DNA of 25,699 bases from positions 1 to 25,699 of the IMG/VR virus record IMGVR_UViG_3300021093_000327; one strand, written 5' to 3'. Under the pieces are notes generated by a model, which saw only the letters and a list, made by a program, of their open reading frames with translations, had not been told where the DNA came from and ran no database searches. Below are positions 16,601 through 23,745 of this stretch, one piece after another. This DNA is from a virus. Position 1 is the stretch's first letter. Every line of letters begins with the position of its first letter. A program made the position numbers and the translations under genes.

Positions 16601-17065
16601 ACTGGATTTAATCCATTCGATGTTGAGTTTGGGTCACCTGAGACAACAGTAACGAGACAATTGGAAGAACGTAAAACTGCTGCGCAAACACTCATAACTC
16701 AGAATCCAAACGGAGTGGCCGCAGTTCGTGAATATGGAAATCTTGGTCAAGCTATACAACTTGTTGAATTAAACCCACCTAAGATGCTAAAAGCATTGGA
16801 TAGTAATAGTGGCGGTAGCGGAACAAAAGACAAAGTACATCCATTTAATAGTAGTAATTTAACAAAGAGTATCGTTGATTTAACTATGCCTGGTATCGGT
16901 GGGATTCAACTGTTCCAAACATTTGCAGTAGATCGTGTACCTCAAATATTAAAACGTGGGGTATACATGGTTACAAAGATAGCTCATGAATTTACATTAC
17001 AATCTGGATGGGTTACTAAAATTCAAGGACGCTTTAGATATAGACCACAAAACGATGATGAATAA
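13652..17065 (+). CDS. Large baseplate hub protein with N-terminal L,D-transpeptidase-like (YkuD-type) domain
   Basis: 1137 residues; ATGA overlap with the LysM gene. Residues ~18-190 include GYVWYEDGKLNIIGVRN, NIHRAD with H152, and YSAGCQVF with S167, G169 and C170. H152-X14-S-A-G-C fits the YkuD signature (H, 14-17 residues, S/T-x-G-C), with Ala in place of the usual second His. YkuD enzymes cut or form peptidoglycan cross-links through this Cys. Residues ~375-420 (ATIKITAYSVGQLNALMKYF, ILEYGRL) and ~480-530 (GYVVKFGLKYGKNNTYEIEL) resemble phage hub proteins (gp27-like), as does the C-terminal segment (GVYMVTKIAHEF). A hub fused to a wall enzyme matches the T4 gp27-gp5 partnership, but with another enzyme type. 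Hub role is likely; catalytic activity is inferred from the motif only. Confidence 0.7.
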   Translation: MTQVNQFNIDELNKLFQRKGYVWYEDGKLNIIGVRNSSSGKLNTNTFNDWILVVYKNAGRYEYYQYAATTDPGLTYSLAGRGPEDLRGVSQLVPGQYVNVYKIDFHRRKYEALCQRNGKVKIWRDGNKNKTLDTDGPGVIFEDRNDLGINIHRADAVGTTLAVNNYSAGCQVFQTAGDFNQFMRIVRIKRTLHKELFTYTLIESVELTQVPPSQNTVIPASTLYARTDGAAVQRLSSRKSRSTTTTNITPYISSIESFHPNIQYELTRRRLSRNTIHSHTPFVKLTSLMYVSGDNLLSKQHKSAWCPTLGVHDRQDLKFEDIYLGQGTSKRSIVGYATSATGRVPVVVTEEDVQLDQPNIPPPGITSITTDRSTVGPMGVRGGLFKATIKITAYSVGQLNALMKYFMRPATRVILEYGRLASDQTPEDIEPYNWTFDNQGNIRTDSSVINDSEDGFKKLITLESSQTAFIEKYVYRNFGNYEIFIGYVVKFGLKYGKNNTYEIELTVHSVQQFEIPSKYTGAKPLCRTGTSVDDPECKVTDVHEYFDDAASRKTNSLQYLLTKVITDDGSEISSEWISHVVPIATTNATGGGNQPTGANNPDTGTGIGGYFVSWKFFVNVILNDKNYGLMSLFANNGVENETYLRSNFIKPMGDRGTQPSPDRNLLLANEVAYNPALRSTNPGVMLIYNSGQQELYDATFEYVNVLAEALRRSEETGTTPPTNFSDSSIFGKIVGNQDVGDFKSTGDTSFLSNGVWINTNAIKQAFTAADTVSTGINNLLGYMNASVNGYWNLQLISNDTSRPGMHVIDTLPKFSENTQTVSDLDTIDETSITRTDDPKLQLEEFMGEKKTIQISNTEAIQINRPKYLYMFNRKTKQLTDDDLGSELLDINISFDLPQVIAVQAIANIGGVAQRGTINAIDINELKTLSLIPQIYATCRGVTTTGTCPDDVRVEVTAATLNPQSQRPEFLGGPAPAAPTGVLTTGFNPFDVEFGSPETTVTRQLEERKTAAQTLITQNPNGVAAVREYGNLGQAIQLVELNPPKMLKALDSNSGGSGTKDKVHPFNSSNLTKSIVDLTMPGIGGIQLFQTFAVDRVPQILKRGVYMVTKIAHEFTLQSGWVTKIQGRFRYRPQNDDE

Positions 17066-17411
17066 TTTTACAATCCCATATGGGACAATACCAAAAATAA
17101 CCTTAAATGATATGCGAGTCGGATATATCACCCGATACTTCCTACGGATTTTATCTAATAAAACGGTGATTGAAATAGATAAGACACAATATGATAGATT
17201 TGGTAAGAATCCATTATATGCTGTGATTTATTTTAAATGGTATATTAACGGAAGATTAGAAGATACTGAATCTGCTAATGGAGTAGTCAAGGGTGTGCTA
17301 AGTAAAAATTCTACTATATTAAAGTATTACAAAGTAACCATGCCAGAATTAACATATATTATCCGAAGTAGTTCGCAGTATGTAATAGGGGTTGACAATC
17401 GTACCGAGTAA
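17055..17411 (+). CDS. Small conserved-looking tail/baseplate-linked protein, function unknown
   Basis: 118 residues from ATG 17055; ATG 17058 follows at once and is equally possible. Both overlap the end of the hub gene (ATGATGAATAA), so translation is coupled. An earlier in-frame start at 16986 lies deep in the hub gene and is disfavoured. The protein begins NNFTIPYGTIPKITLNDMRVGYITRYFLR, is rich in Lys, Ile and Tyr, has no Cys, and looks mixed alpha/beta. No family is recognised. Its coupling to the hub suggests a baseplate partner. Its 3' end contains the -35 element of the polymerase promoter. Confidence 0.65.
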   Translation: MMNNFTIPYGTIPKITLNDMRVGYITRYFLRILSNKTVIEIDKTQYDRFGKNPLYAVIYFKWYINGRLEDTESANGVVKGVLSKNSTILKYYKVTMPELTYIIRSSSQYVIGVDNRTE

Positions 17412-17420
17412 TACTATATT
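17392..17420 (+). promoter_or_regulatory. Strong sigma70-type promoter for DNA polymerase gene
   Basis: TTGACA (17392-17397), 17-base spacer, TATATT (17415-17420): a perfect -35 and 5/6 at -10. It lies 27 bases before ATG 17448, which has GAGGAA at 17439-17444. It marks the switch from tail genes to replication genes. Confidence 0.8.
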
Positions 17421-17447
17421 TGATTATATATTATTATTGAGGAACGA

Positions 17448-18707
17448 ATGGTTATCACAAATCTAGACGATATTACAAAACTCACCAACCGCTTACTGGA
17501 AGAGACTGCTTATGTCTATCCCGTAGCGGTTGATGCGTTTCTACATCCCGTCCAGAATAAGTTGTCCTCACTTCATTTCCGATTCGAAGATGGGACATTC
17601 TATACAGTATCGGTGAATCATCCCGATGCTCCACACTTTGAGATTGACCTGTCCCGTGCGTATAAGCTCGTCACCCTTCACCAGAAAGAACTCCGACATC
17701 TGACCAATGCGGTCAATGTGATTGATTTGGCAACAGCGTTACATCTCAACAATGATGTGATTCCGATATATCGTGAATTCTATACGATGGGTATTCATCA
17801 AATTAAAAATCAGTTCAAGTTCAAGAATCTTCATTATAGTATCCCGCTGACTTCGTGGGTGGAAACTGCTGAAGCATTTCTTCAACATTGTGAACATCTC
17901 CATAAGCGATACGAATCTATGGAACTTGACCCATCGTTCCAGTTTATCAATCAGGTTACGATTCCTACATTGACCAATATTGAAAAGTCTGGAATTTGTA
18001 CTACGGACGGAATGGTATACTCCGATTACAATATCTATACCTCGACAGGTCGTCCAAGTAATGCCTTCGGTGGTATCAACTTTGCCGCTCTTAATAAGAA
18101 CGATGGAAGTCGTGAGAAGTTCATCAGTAGGTTTGGTGAGAACGGAACCCTTGTGCAGTTTGACTACGAGGCATTCCACTTACGATTAGCAGGAAAGTTG
18201 ATGGACTATTATCTACCCCCCACATCCCTTCACAAATATCTCGCTCAACAATATTATGGTAATCTTACTATAACCAAAGAGCAATATGAGGAGTCTAAGG
18301 CCAGAACCTTCGCATTGATGTATGGTCAATCTGATGATACGGGTGGTGTAGAGTTCTTCCAAAAGATTAAGGAGTATTCGTCTAAACTATGGGAAGAATA
18401 CCGTCAGAATGGATTTGTATTGTCGCAAACTGGTCGCAAGGTGATACTTACTAACCCATCAAAGAACAAAGTATTCAATTATATGATGCAGTTGACCGAA
18501 ACCGAAGAAGCCATTCAACGGGTAGAAAAGGTTTGTCAATTCTTAAATCGGGTGGTTCTTTATACCTATGATGCAATTTTATTGGATATTCCAAATGATG
18601 AGTTGTATTTGATGGAGAAAGTTGCAGAAATATTAAGTGCAAGTGGATATCCTGTTCGGCAGTATCGTGGTCACAATTATAATGAATTAAACGTATATAA
18701 AATATAG
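17448..18707 (+). CDS. Compact family A DNA polymerase-like protein
   Basis: 419 residues, shorter than a Klenow fragment (~600). The C-terminal half has Pol I motifs in order: STGRPSNAFGGINFAAL (the TGR...N region); motif A FDYEAFHLRLAG with catalytic D239; motif B KARTFALMYGQ with K284, F288 and Y292 at the standard spacing; motif C TYDAILLDIP with D375. Three usual residues differ: the Glu after motif A Asp (E. coli E710, the sugar-selecting gate) is H244; the motif B Arg (R754) is Y280; and HDE reads YDA. The N-terminal ~130 residues may be a degenerate exonuclease domain (VDAFLHP, FRFEDGTFYTV). Likely role: replicative or repair polymerase of the phage, with the neighbouring helicase, ssDNA-binding protein and 5' nuclease. 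No other polymerase is in the window; a family B enzyme elsewhere is not excluded. Confidence 0.82.
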   Translation: MVITNLDDITKLTNRLLEETAYVYPVAVDAFLHPVQNKLSSLHFRFEDGTFYTVSVNHPDAPHFEIDLSRAYKLVTLHQKELRHLTNAVNVIDLATALHLNNDVIPIYREFYTMGIHQIKNQFKFKNLHYSIPLTSWVETAEAFLQHCEHLHKRYESMELDPSFQFINQVTIPTLTNIEKSGICTTDGMVYSDYNIYTSTGRPSNAFGGINFAALNKNDGSREKFISRFGENGTLVQFDYEAFHLRLAGKLMDYYLPPTSLHKYLAQQYYGNLTITKEQYEESKARTFALMYGQSDDTGGVEFFQKIKEYSSKLWEEYRQNGFVLSQTGRKVILTNPSKNKVFNYMMQLTETEEAIQRVEKVCQFLNRVVLYTYDAILLDIPNDELYLMEKVAEILSASGYPVRQYRGHNYNELNVYKI

Positions 18708-18725
18708 TGTTATCGAATAAAATTT

Positions 18726-18735
18726 GATACTTATA
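18726..18735 (+). promoter_or_regulatory. Candidate phage promoter box (gATACTTATA)
   Basis: GATACTTATA, 32 bases before ATG 18767: one base different from the boxes at 4515 and 8741 and at a similar distance to the start. Confidence 0.35.
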
Positions 18736-18766
18736 AGAAGTTGGTTAACAGTCTTACGAGTATCAT

Positions 18767-19168
18767 ATGAATGAAACGCAACTGTTATGTACTTTTATAG
18801 CGGCTGATAAATTGGAGGAAAGTGTAAATTTAGTGAAGAATTCCTACACATTAGCGTTCAACAATATATACGTACTAGAAAATGTTGATGACCCTACACA
18901 ATTAATTTTAACATATAATATTGTAGCGGGTTCATTAAAAGAACATTACGCACCGCCAGCTTCAACTATATCAGTGCATAGAAAGAAACAAACAAATACA
19001 ATATATACAATTAATGCATTAAACGCATTGATTGCAAGTAAGAACGGTGGTAAGATAGATAAATCCTATAAGATTGATTGGGATGAATTAAAAAATTCTA
19101 TTTTAGTAACTGCGCACGGTCAATTAAAAATCGTTAAAACAAAAATAAAAGAAATATTAAACTTTTAG
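18767..19168 (+). CDS. Hypothetical protein between polymerase and ssDNA-binding protein
   Basis: 133 residues; ATG with only a weak ACGAG upstream. The sequence is mixed alpha/beta: helix-like DKLEESVNLVKNSYTLA, strands IYVLENVDDPTQLILTYNIV, then a motif-like stretch STISVHRKKQTNTIYTINALNALI, and a basic C-terminus ending in KIVKTKIKEILNF. One Cys, no membrane segment. I do not recognise a family with certainty. Its place among replication genes and basic pI suggest nucleic-acid or replication-protein contact, but that is only context. The 3' end runs into the dyad and promoter of the ssDNA-binding protein gene. Confidence 0.65.
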   Translation: MNETQLLCTFIAADKLEESVNLVKNSYTLAFNNIYVLENVDDPTQLILTYNIVAGSLKEHYAPPASTISVHRKKQTNTIYTINALNALIASKNGGKIDKSYKIDWDELKNSILVTAHGQLKIVKTKIKEILNF

Positions 19169-19169
19169 T

Positions 19170-19218
19170 AAGTAGGACTTGACAAACTAAACAAACCGTA
19201 ATATACTTCTTCCTACTT
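19170..19218 (+). repeat. 8-bp inverted repeat flanking the ssDNA-binding protein promoter
   Basis: AAGTAGGA at 19170-19177 and TCCTACTT at 19211-19218 are exact inverted copies that bracket the -35 and -10 boxes, with the right arm near the expected transcription start. It could be an operator for a dimeric or looping regulator, or chance. Confidence 0.5.
19179..19207 (+). promoter_or_regulatory. Strong sigma70-type promoter for ssDNA-binding protein gene
   Basis: TTGACA (19179-19184), 17-base spacer, TATACT (19202-19207). Transcription would start near 19214 and give a ~58-base leader before ATG 19272, long enough for translational control of the kind known for T4 gene 32. Confidence 0.85.
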
Positions 19219-19271
19219 GGGGTATATTACAATAAACACCCTTAAACATTTTTAAACACAGGAGAAGTACA

Positions 19272-20060
19272 ATGGCATTAGACATCAACGCATTAAAGAG
19301 TAAGCTTAACAGTTTCAAGCGAGTCGGCGTCGCGGAGCGTGATATCGCTATCTGGAAGCCGAAGGAAGGAAAGACAGTCATCCGTATCGTCCCGTGGAAG
19401 GATAACACAGAGAATCCATTTATCGAACTCTACTTCCACTATTTGGGCAACAAGACCCATCTCTCACCACTCTCATATGGTAACCGTGACCCGATTGCGG
19501 AGTTTGCTGACGCATTGAAGTCAGACCAGACCCGTGACCCGAAGGAACGTTATGCCGAAGCTCGTCCGTTCATGCCGAAGCTCCGTACCTATATTCCTGT
19601 CATCGTTCGTGGTGAAGAGGACAAGGGCGTTCGTTTCTATTCGTTCGGTAAGACAGTTTATCAAGAACTTCTTTCCTACATCTCTGATCCTGATTATGGT
19701 GATATTACCGACCCCAAGGCTGGCCGCGACATCGTAGTTGAGTATATTCCGAGAGAGAAGTCGGACACAAGTTTTGCTAAGACTTCGGTGAAGGTAAAGC
19801 CATCACAGACTCCACTTTCTACTGATTCCGCACAGATGAAGTTGTGGATGACGGAACAGCCTGATATCAAGGAACTTTACACCGAACCTACCTACAATGA
19901 GTTGAAGATTGTGCTTGAGAAGTATCTTGACCCCGATAACTCTGTTCTTCCTGCCACCCGTGAGGACGAACCAAAGTCTGTAGTTGCAGAAACTGCTGCT
20001 CCGAAGGAGAATGTCAAGAAGGCTGTTGACGAGTTCGACGCACTTTTTAACGACGATTAA
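19272..20060 (+). CDS. 32: gp32-like single-stranded DNA-binding protein
   Basis: 262 residues; AGGAGAA at 19260-19266. Residues ~1-20 are a short basic/helical start (LDINALKSKLNSFKRVG), as in the co-operativity domain of gp32. Residues ~25-190 form the DNA-binding core with VIRIVPWKDN, FIELYFHYLGNKTHLSPLSYG and RDPIAEF. The C-terminus is acidic (VDEFDALFNDD), the usual contact for replication partners. T4 gp32 (301 residues) binds zinc through His and three Cys; this protein has no cysteine at all, so that zinc site is missing. It coats ssDNA and recruits the recombinase, helicase and polymerase encoded around it. Its own strong promoter and a hairpin behind it suggest high, separate expression. 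Codons end more often in G/C than in the tail genes. Confidence 0.85.
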   Translation: MALDINALKSKLNSFKRVGVAERDIAIWKPKEGKTVIRIVPWKDNTENPFIELYFHYLGNKTHLSPLSYGNRDPIAEFADALKSDQTRDPKERYAEARPFMPKLRTYIPVIVRGEEDKGVRFYSFGKTVYQELLSYISDPDYGDITDPKAGRDIVVEYIPREKSDTSFAKTSVKVKPSQTPLSTDSAQMKLWMTEQPDIKELYTEPTYNELKIVLEKYLDPDNSVLPATREDEPKSVVAETAAPKENVKKAVDEFDALFNDD

Positions 20061-20066
20061 TTAACC

Positions 20067-20120
20067 AAAAACACGGTTGGTACTAGGTAGCCTCAAAACT
20101 ACCTAGTATCTCCGTGTTTT
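20067..20120 (+). terminator. Long two-part hairpin after ssDNA-binding protein gene
   Basis: An inner 10-bp stem (20081-20090 with 20099-20108, 8-base loop) is stacked inside an outer 9-bp stem (20068-20076 with 20112-20120) ending in TTTT. It probably terminates or attenuates transcription, so the recombinase gene gets less message, and may protect the upstream mRNA 3' end. Confidence 0.8.
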
Positions 20121-20139
20121 GTTACATATAAGGAACACT

Positions 20140-21300
20140 ATGGCAAAAGAAACGAAAACAAAAAAGACCAGTCCAACTGCTGACCGTGATGAACTGGCAC
20201 AAGTAATTGCAGATAGTTTAAATAAATTATATAAGGACGGACAAGTTGCCTATTTCCTTGATGGCGAAGAGGAAACTCCTACGGATTTGACTGACTTCAT
20301 TTCCACTGGTAATACGATGCTGGATATCGCAATCAGTAATCGTCCGAATGGTGGTATTGCCGCCGGACGTATCACCGAATTGACTGGATTGGAAGCATCT
20401 GGTAAGTCACTCGTTGGTGCACAACTTATTGCGACCACACAGAAACGTGGTGGTGTTGCAGTTCTTATTGATACCGAAAACGCAGTGAACGATGAGTTTT
20501 TCTCTGCCGTTGGGGTAGATATGAAAAAGCTCGTTTATGTTCAACATGATACAGTTGAAGATATTTTTGATTCTATCGTAAATATCATTGAGAAGGTTCG
20601 TGCTTCTGGAAAGAAAGATAAGTTAGTCACTATCGTTGTTGACTCGGTTGCCGCGGCTTCTACCAAAACCGAAATGGCAACAGACTTCAATAAGGATGGA
20701 TACGCGACTGCAAAGTCTATCATTATCAGTAAGGCAATGCGAAAGATTACCAACCTTCTTGGTCGTGAAAAGATTGCACTGGTCTTTACCAATCAGCTTC
20801 GTTTGAAGATGAATGCTCCTGCGTTCTCTGACCCATATACGACTTCTGGTGGTAAGGCATTGGGATTCCACGCCTCCACTCGTATCCGTCTGTCACAGAT
20901 TGGAAAGTTAAAGGATTCGGCTGGAAACATCATCGGTATCACCACAAAAGCAGTGGTCACCAAGAATCGTTTGGGGCCGCCGTATCGTGAAGCTGAATTC
21001 AACATCTATTTCAATCGTGGTATTGATGATTACAGCAGTTGGTTAGATGTCTTGAAGGAAAACGGTATCATCAAGCAATCTGGTGCATGGTATTCGTATA
21101 ACGATGAGAAGTTCCAGAGTAAGGAATTTCCAACATTTCTTGAAGCAGACCAAGAACGAAAAGCAGAGTTGTATGATAAGATTTGCGAAGCAATGATTAT
21201 GAAGTATGAGAAGGACTTCGATCCGTCTGCGGTGAGTAAAGAAGCCGCGGAGGATGAGGAAGAAGTATCACCATCTAAAAAGCAACTATTAAATGACTGA
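20140..21300 (+). CDS. uvsX: RecA/UvsX-type recombinase
   Basis: 386 residues from ATG 20140, with AAGGA at 20130-20134; an in-frame TTG at 20119 lies in the terminator and is disfavoured. RecA core: Walker A GLEASGKS (K89), AVLIDTENAV, Walker B-like VTIVVDSVAA, FTNQLRLKM (the loop/Gln region) and TTSGGKALGFHASTRIRL. The C-terminal ~60 residues are acidic (EAAEDEEEVSPSKK). It forms ATP-dependent filaments on ssDNA for strand exchange and recombination-dependent replication, loading on ssDNA bound by the preceding gene's product. T4 UvsX has 391 residues, a close match in length, although sequence features also fit bacterial-type RecA. The stop overlaps the next ATG (ATGACTGA). Confidence 0.93.
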   Translation: MAKETKTKKTSPTADRDELAQVIADSLNKLYKDGQVAYFLDGEEETPTDLTDFISTGNTMLDIAISNRPNGGIAAGRITELTGLEASGKSLVGAQLIATTQKRGGVAVLIDTENAVNDEFFSAVGVDMKKLVYVQHDTVEDIFDSIVNIIEKVRASGKKDKLVTIVVDSVAAASTKTEMATDFNKDGYATAKSIIISKAMRKITNLLGREKIALVFTNQLRLKMNAPAFSDPYTTSGGKALGFHASTRIRLSQIGKLKDSAGNIIGITTKAVVTKNRLGPPYREAEFNIYFNRGIDDYSSWLDVLKENGIIKQSGAWYSYNDEKFQSKEFPTFLEADQERKAELYDKICEAMIMKYEKDFDPSAVSKEAAEDEEEVSPSKKQLLND

Positions 21301-22333
21301 TTTATTGAAGGTGTTTAACGAGATGCAGTTTGATAGTAAGGATACGGGGTATAATTCTCGTGTCCTTATTATTGACGCGTTGAATACATTTATGCGAAGT
21401 TATGCAGCAATTCCCACTTTGGACGATGACGGTAATCATATCGGTGGTATGGCTGGCTTTATGAAATCCTTGGGGTTTGCTATTCGTAGCTTCAAGCCTA
21501 CCCGTGTTGTATTGGTATTTGATGGTAAGGGTGGGTCACAACGTCGGCGTAAGATACACAAGGAATATAAGGCAAATCGGAAACCACCAACTCGTTTGAA
21601 TCGGCAGTATGATATGACTACCGATGAACAAGAGAAAGAAAATATGAAGTGGCAGTTGGTATCATTGGTAGAAATGGTGGAGTGCCTACCAGTATCTATT
21701 CTTGCATTAGACCATATTGAAGCCGATGACGCAATTGCATATTTCTCTGAATTGGTTACTAAGAACGGAGGAAACAGTACTATCTATTCTACAGATAAAG
21801 ACTTTTTACAGATGGTGAGTGAAAGTGTAAAACTGTATAATCCCGTAAAGAAGAAAACTTTTGATATAGATGTCGTATTGGAAACATATGGTGTTCATCC
21901 AAGCAACTTCGTATTCTACAGGTCACTGCTTGGCGATAAGAGTGATAATATTGATGGAATCAAGGGGGCAGGTGAAAAGACCGTATTAAAATATATTCCA
22001 GAACTTGCCGACCCGAACGTTGAAGTGGATTTAGATTTGATTGAACAAAAATATGTTGATATTAAAAAGAAACCGAAGTTAGTAGAAAATATTTTAGATA
22101 ATAGTAGTATAGTAAATAGAAATCTGCAATTGATGAATTTACACGATGTAGATATTAATGTTGATGCAAAGATGAAAATATTACATAAGTTTGAAGAAGG
22201 TTGTCCTCCACTTCGAAAAGCGGACTTGACACGACTTATGGTTCGTAGTAAGATTATAGGAAGTATGCAAAACTATGACGAATGGATAACATTTAATTTT
22301 ACACCACTGGCAAGATATTATGGTAAATCATAA
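21293..22333 (+). CDS. 5'-3' exonuclease / flap endonuclease (T4 RNase H-like)
   Basis: 346 residues. 5'-nuclease family motifs in order: LIIDALNTFMRSY (first acidic residue), VVLVFDGKGGSQRRRKIHKEYKANR (clamp/arch region), DHIEADDAIAYF, IYSTDKDFLQM, and LLGDKSDNIDGIKGAGEKTVLKYI, the helix-three-turn-helix that binds duplex DNA. Family role: removal of RNA primers and 5' flaps from lagging-strand fragments. This complements the polymerase at 17448, which has no such domain. It overlaps the recombinase gene by 8 bases and the helicase gene by 14, so three genes form one translational unit. Confidence 0.9.
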   Translation: MTDLLKVFNEMQFDSKDTGYNSRVLIIDALNTFMRSYAAIPTLDDDGNHIGGMAGFMKSLGFAIRSFKPTRVVLVFDGKGGSQRRRKIHKEYKANRKPPTRLNRQYDMTTDEQEKENMKWQLVSLVEMVECLPVSILALDHIEADDAIAYFSELVTKNGGNSTIYSTDKDFLQMVSESVKLYNPVKKKTFDIDVVLETYGVHPSNFVFYRSLLGDKSDNIDGIKGAGEKTVLKYIPELADPNVEVDLDLIEQKYVDIKKKPKLVENILDNSSIVNRNLQLMNLHDVDINVDAKMKILHKFEEGCPPLRKADLTRLMVRSKIIGSMQNYDEWITFNFTPLARYYGKS

Positions 22334-23702
22334 GCAGTACGATAAGAATGTAGATACGTTGGCAAAGTTTGGACCGAGTTTTCAATCAAAGGTAGTTGCT
22401 GCGATGTTGAACTCGCCAGATTTTGTTGCGCAATCTTTTGATATTATTAATCCAAACTTTTTTGAGTTGGATGCAAACCAATGGATTGTAGAAACAACGT
22501 TGGATTATTTTAATGACTATAAGGTACTTCCGACATTGGAAGTCTTTAAAGTTGAAATGAATAAATCCGTCAAGGATGATACGTTACGTACTTCTATTGT
22601 CGAATCACTTCGAGGTATTTTCCAGAAGATGAAAGACAATGATTTGGATTATATTAAAGATAGTTTCTTGGATTTTGGAAAGAATCAAACATTGAAGTCT
22701 GCAATTATCAAGTCTGTTGATTTATTGCAGATGGGACAGTATGGTGAAATCAAGACTATTATTGACGGTGCCATGCGGAGTGGGCAACCCAAAACAGTCG
22801 GTCACGATTGGAAGAAGGATGTTGATAAACGATTGACGAAGGATGCACGTGATACTGTCCCCACTGGTTGGGATGCAATTGACTCACTTATCGGTGGTGG
22901 ATTGGCAGGGGGTGAATTAGGTGTCGTGATTGCTCCGTCTGGTGTCGGTAAGAGTTGGGCATTGGCAACAATGGGTGCGAACGCATTACAAAAAGGAAAG
23001 AAGGTCGTGCATTATACGCTTGAATTGAATGAAAATTATGTTGGTCTTCGATATGATACCATCTATACAGGAATTGAACCTGGAAAGGTACCAGAACATC
23101 CAGAAGTTATTAAAGAACTTGTTGAAAAAATTAAGGGTGAAATTATTATTAAGTATTACCCTGCTCGTACAATTACATCACACACGATTCAAGCACACAT
23201 TCAACAAATGGCTTCGTTAGGTTTCAAGCCAGACCTTGTGATTGTTGACTATGCAGACTTAATGAGTGCAACCGCCAGAACCGATGCACGATATCAAGAG
23301 TTGGGTGCGGTATATGAAGAACTCCGTGGATTGGCAGGTGAATTACAAATTCCTATCTGGACTGCTTCACAGACACAGCGAAGTGCTTTGCAGGACGAGG
23401 TGATTCAGGCGGATAAGATTGCAGAATCATATAGTAAGATTATGACTGCGGATTTGGTTATCTCAATCTCACGGAAGTTAGAGGATAAGGTACATAAGAC
23501 AGGTCGGGCTCATATCATCAAGAACCGATTTGGTGCTGATGGTCATACTTTCCCGATGATTATTGACGCAAGTGTAGGTAAGATAGAGATTTACGATGAA
23601 TCCTCTGCCAAGGGGATTCTGTTGAAGAAGCAAATGGAAAACGGAGAAATGGTTACAAAACAAAATCTTGCAAAGAAATTATTAGAAATGGATTTAGAAT
23701 AA
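22320..23702 (+). CDS. 41: Replicative DnaB-type helicase (T4 gp41-like)
   Basis: 460 residues. The N-terminal ~150 residues form the DnaB-like helical collar (AAMLNSPDFVAQSF, IINPNFFELDANQWIV). The RecA-like motor follows: VPTGWDAIDSLIGGGLAGGELGV, Walker A APSGVGKS (K211), HYTLELNENYVGLR, Walker B LVIVDYADLM (D310), WTASQTQRSAL, and KNRFGADGHTFP near the end. It forms a hexamer that unwinds the fork 5' to 3' on the lagging strand. T4 gp41 has 475 residues, so length agrees. No primase gene is in the window. The gene starts inside the 3' end of the flap nuclease gene. Confidence 0.92.
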   Translation: MVNHKQYDKNVDTLAKFGPSFQSKVVAAMLNSPDFVAQSFDIINPNFFELDANQWIVETTLDYFNDYKVLPTLEVFKVEMNKSVKDDTLRTSIVESLRGIFQKMKDNDLDYIKDSFLDFGKNQTLKSAIIKSVDLLQMGQYGEIKTIIDGAMRSGQPKTVGHDWKKDVDKRLTKDARDTVPTGWDAIDSLIGGGLAGGELGVVIAPSGVGKSWALATMGANALQKGKKVVHYTLELNENYVGLRYDTIYTGIEPGKVPEHPEVIKELVEKIKGEIIIKYYPARTITSHTIQAHIQQMASLGFKPDLVIVDYADLMSATARTDARYQELGAVYEELRGLAGELQIPIWTASQTQRSALQDEVIQADKIAESYSKIMTADLVISISRKLEDKVHKTGRAHIIKNRFGADGHTFPMIIDASVGKIEIYDESSAKGILLKKQMENGEMVTKQNLAKKLLEMDLE

Positions 23703-23745
23703 AAATATCGTTGGGTAATCACCGAATTTTTCATGTAACACAGTA

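Noticed and set aside
16986-17054. Earlier start for the small gene after the hub
   Set aside because: It lies fully inside conserved hub coding sequence; ATG 17055/17058 fits the coupled-junction style.
20119-20139. TTG start for the recombinase
   Set aside because: Lies at the hairpin's T tract, and ATG 20140 has a proper AAGGA site.
22226-22254. TTGACA-N17-TAAGAT inside the flap nuclease gene, upstream of the helicase gene
   Set aside because: Possible but weak (-10 4/6) and in coding sequence; the genes overlap and are probably cotranscribed. Not strong enough to list.
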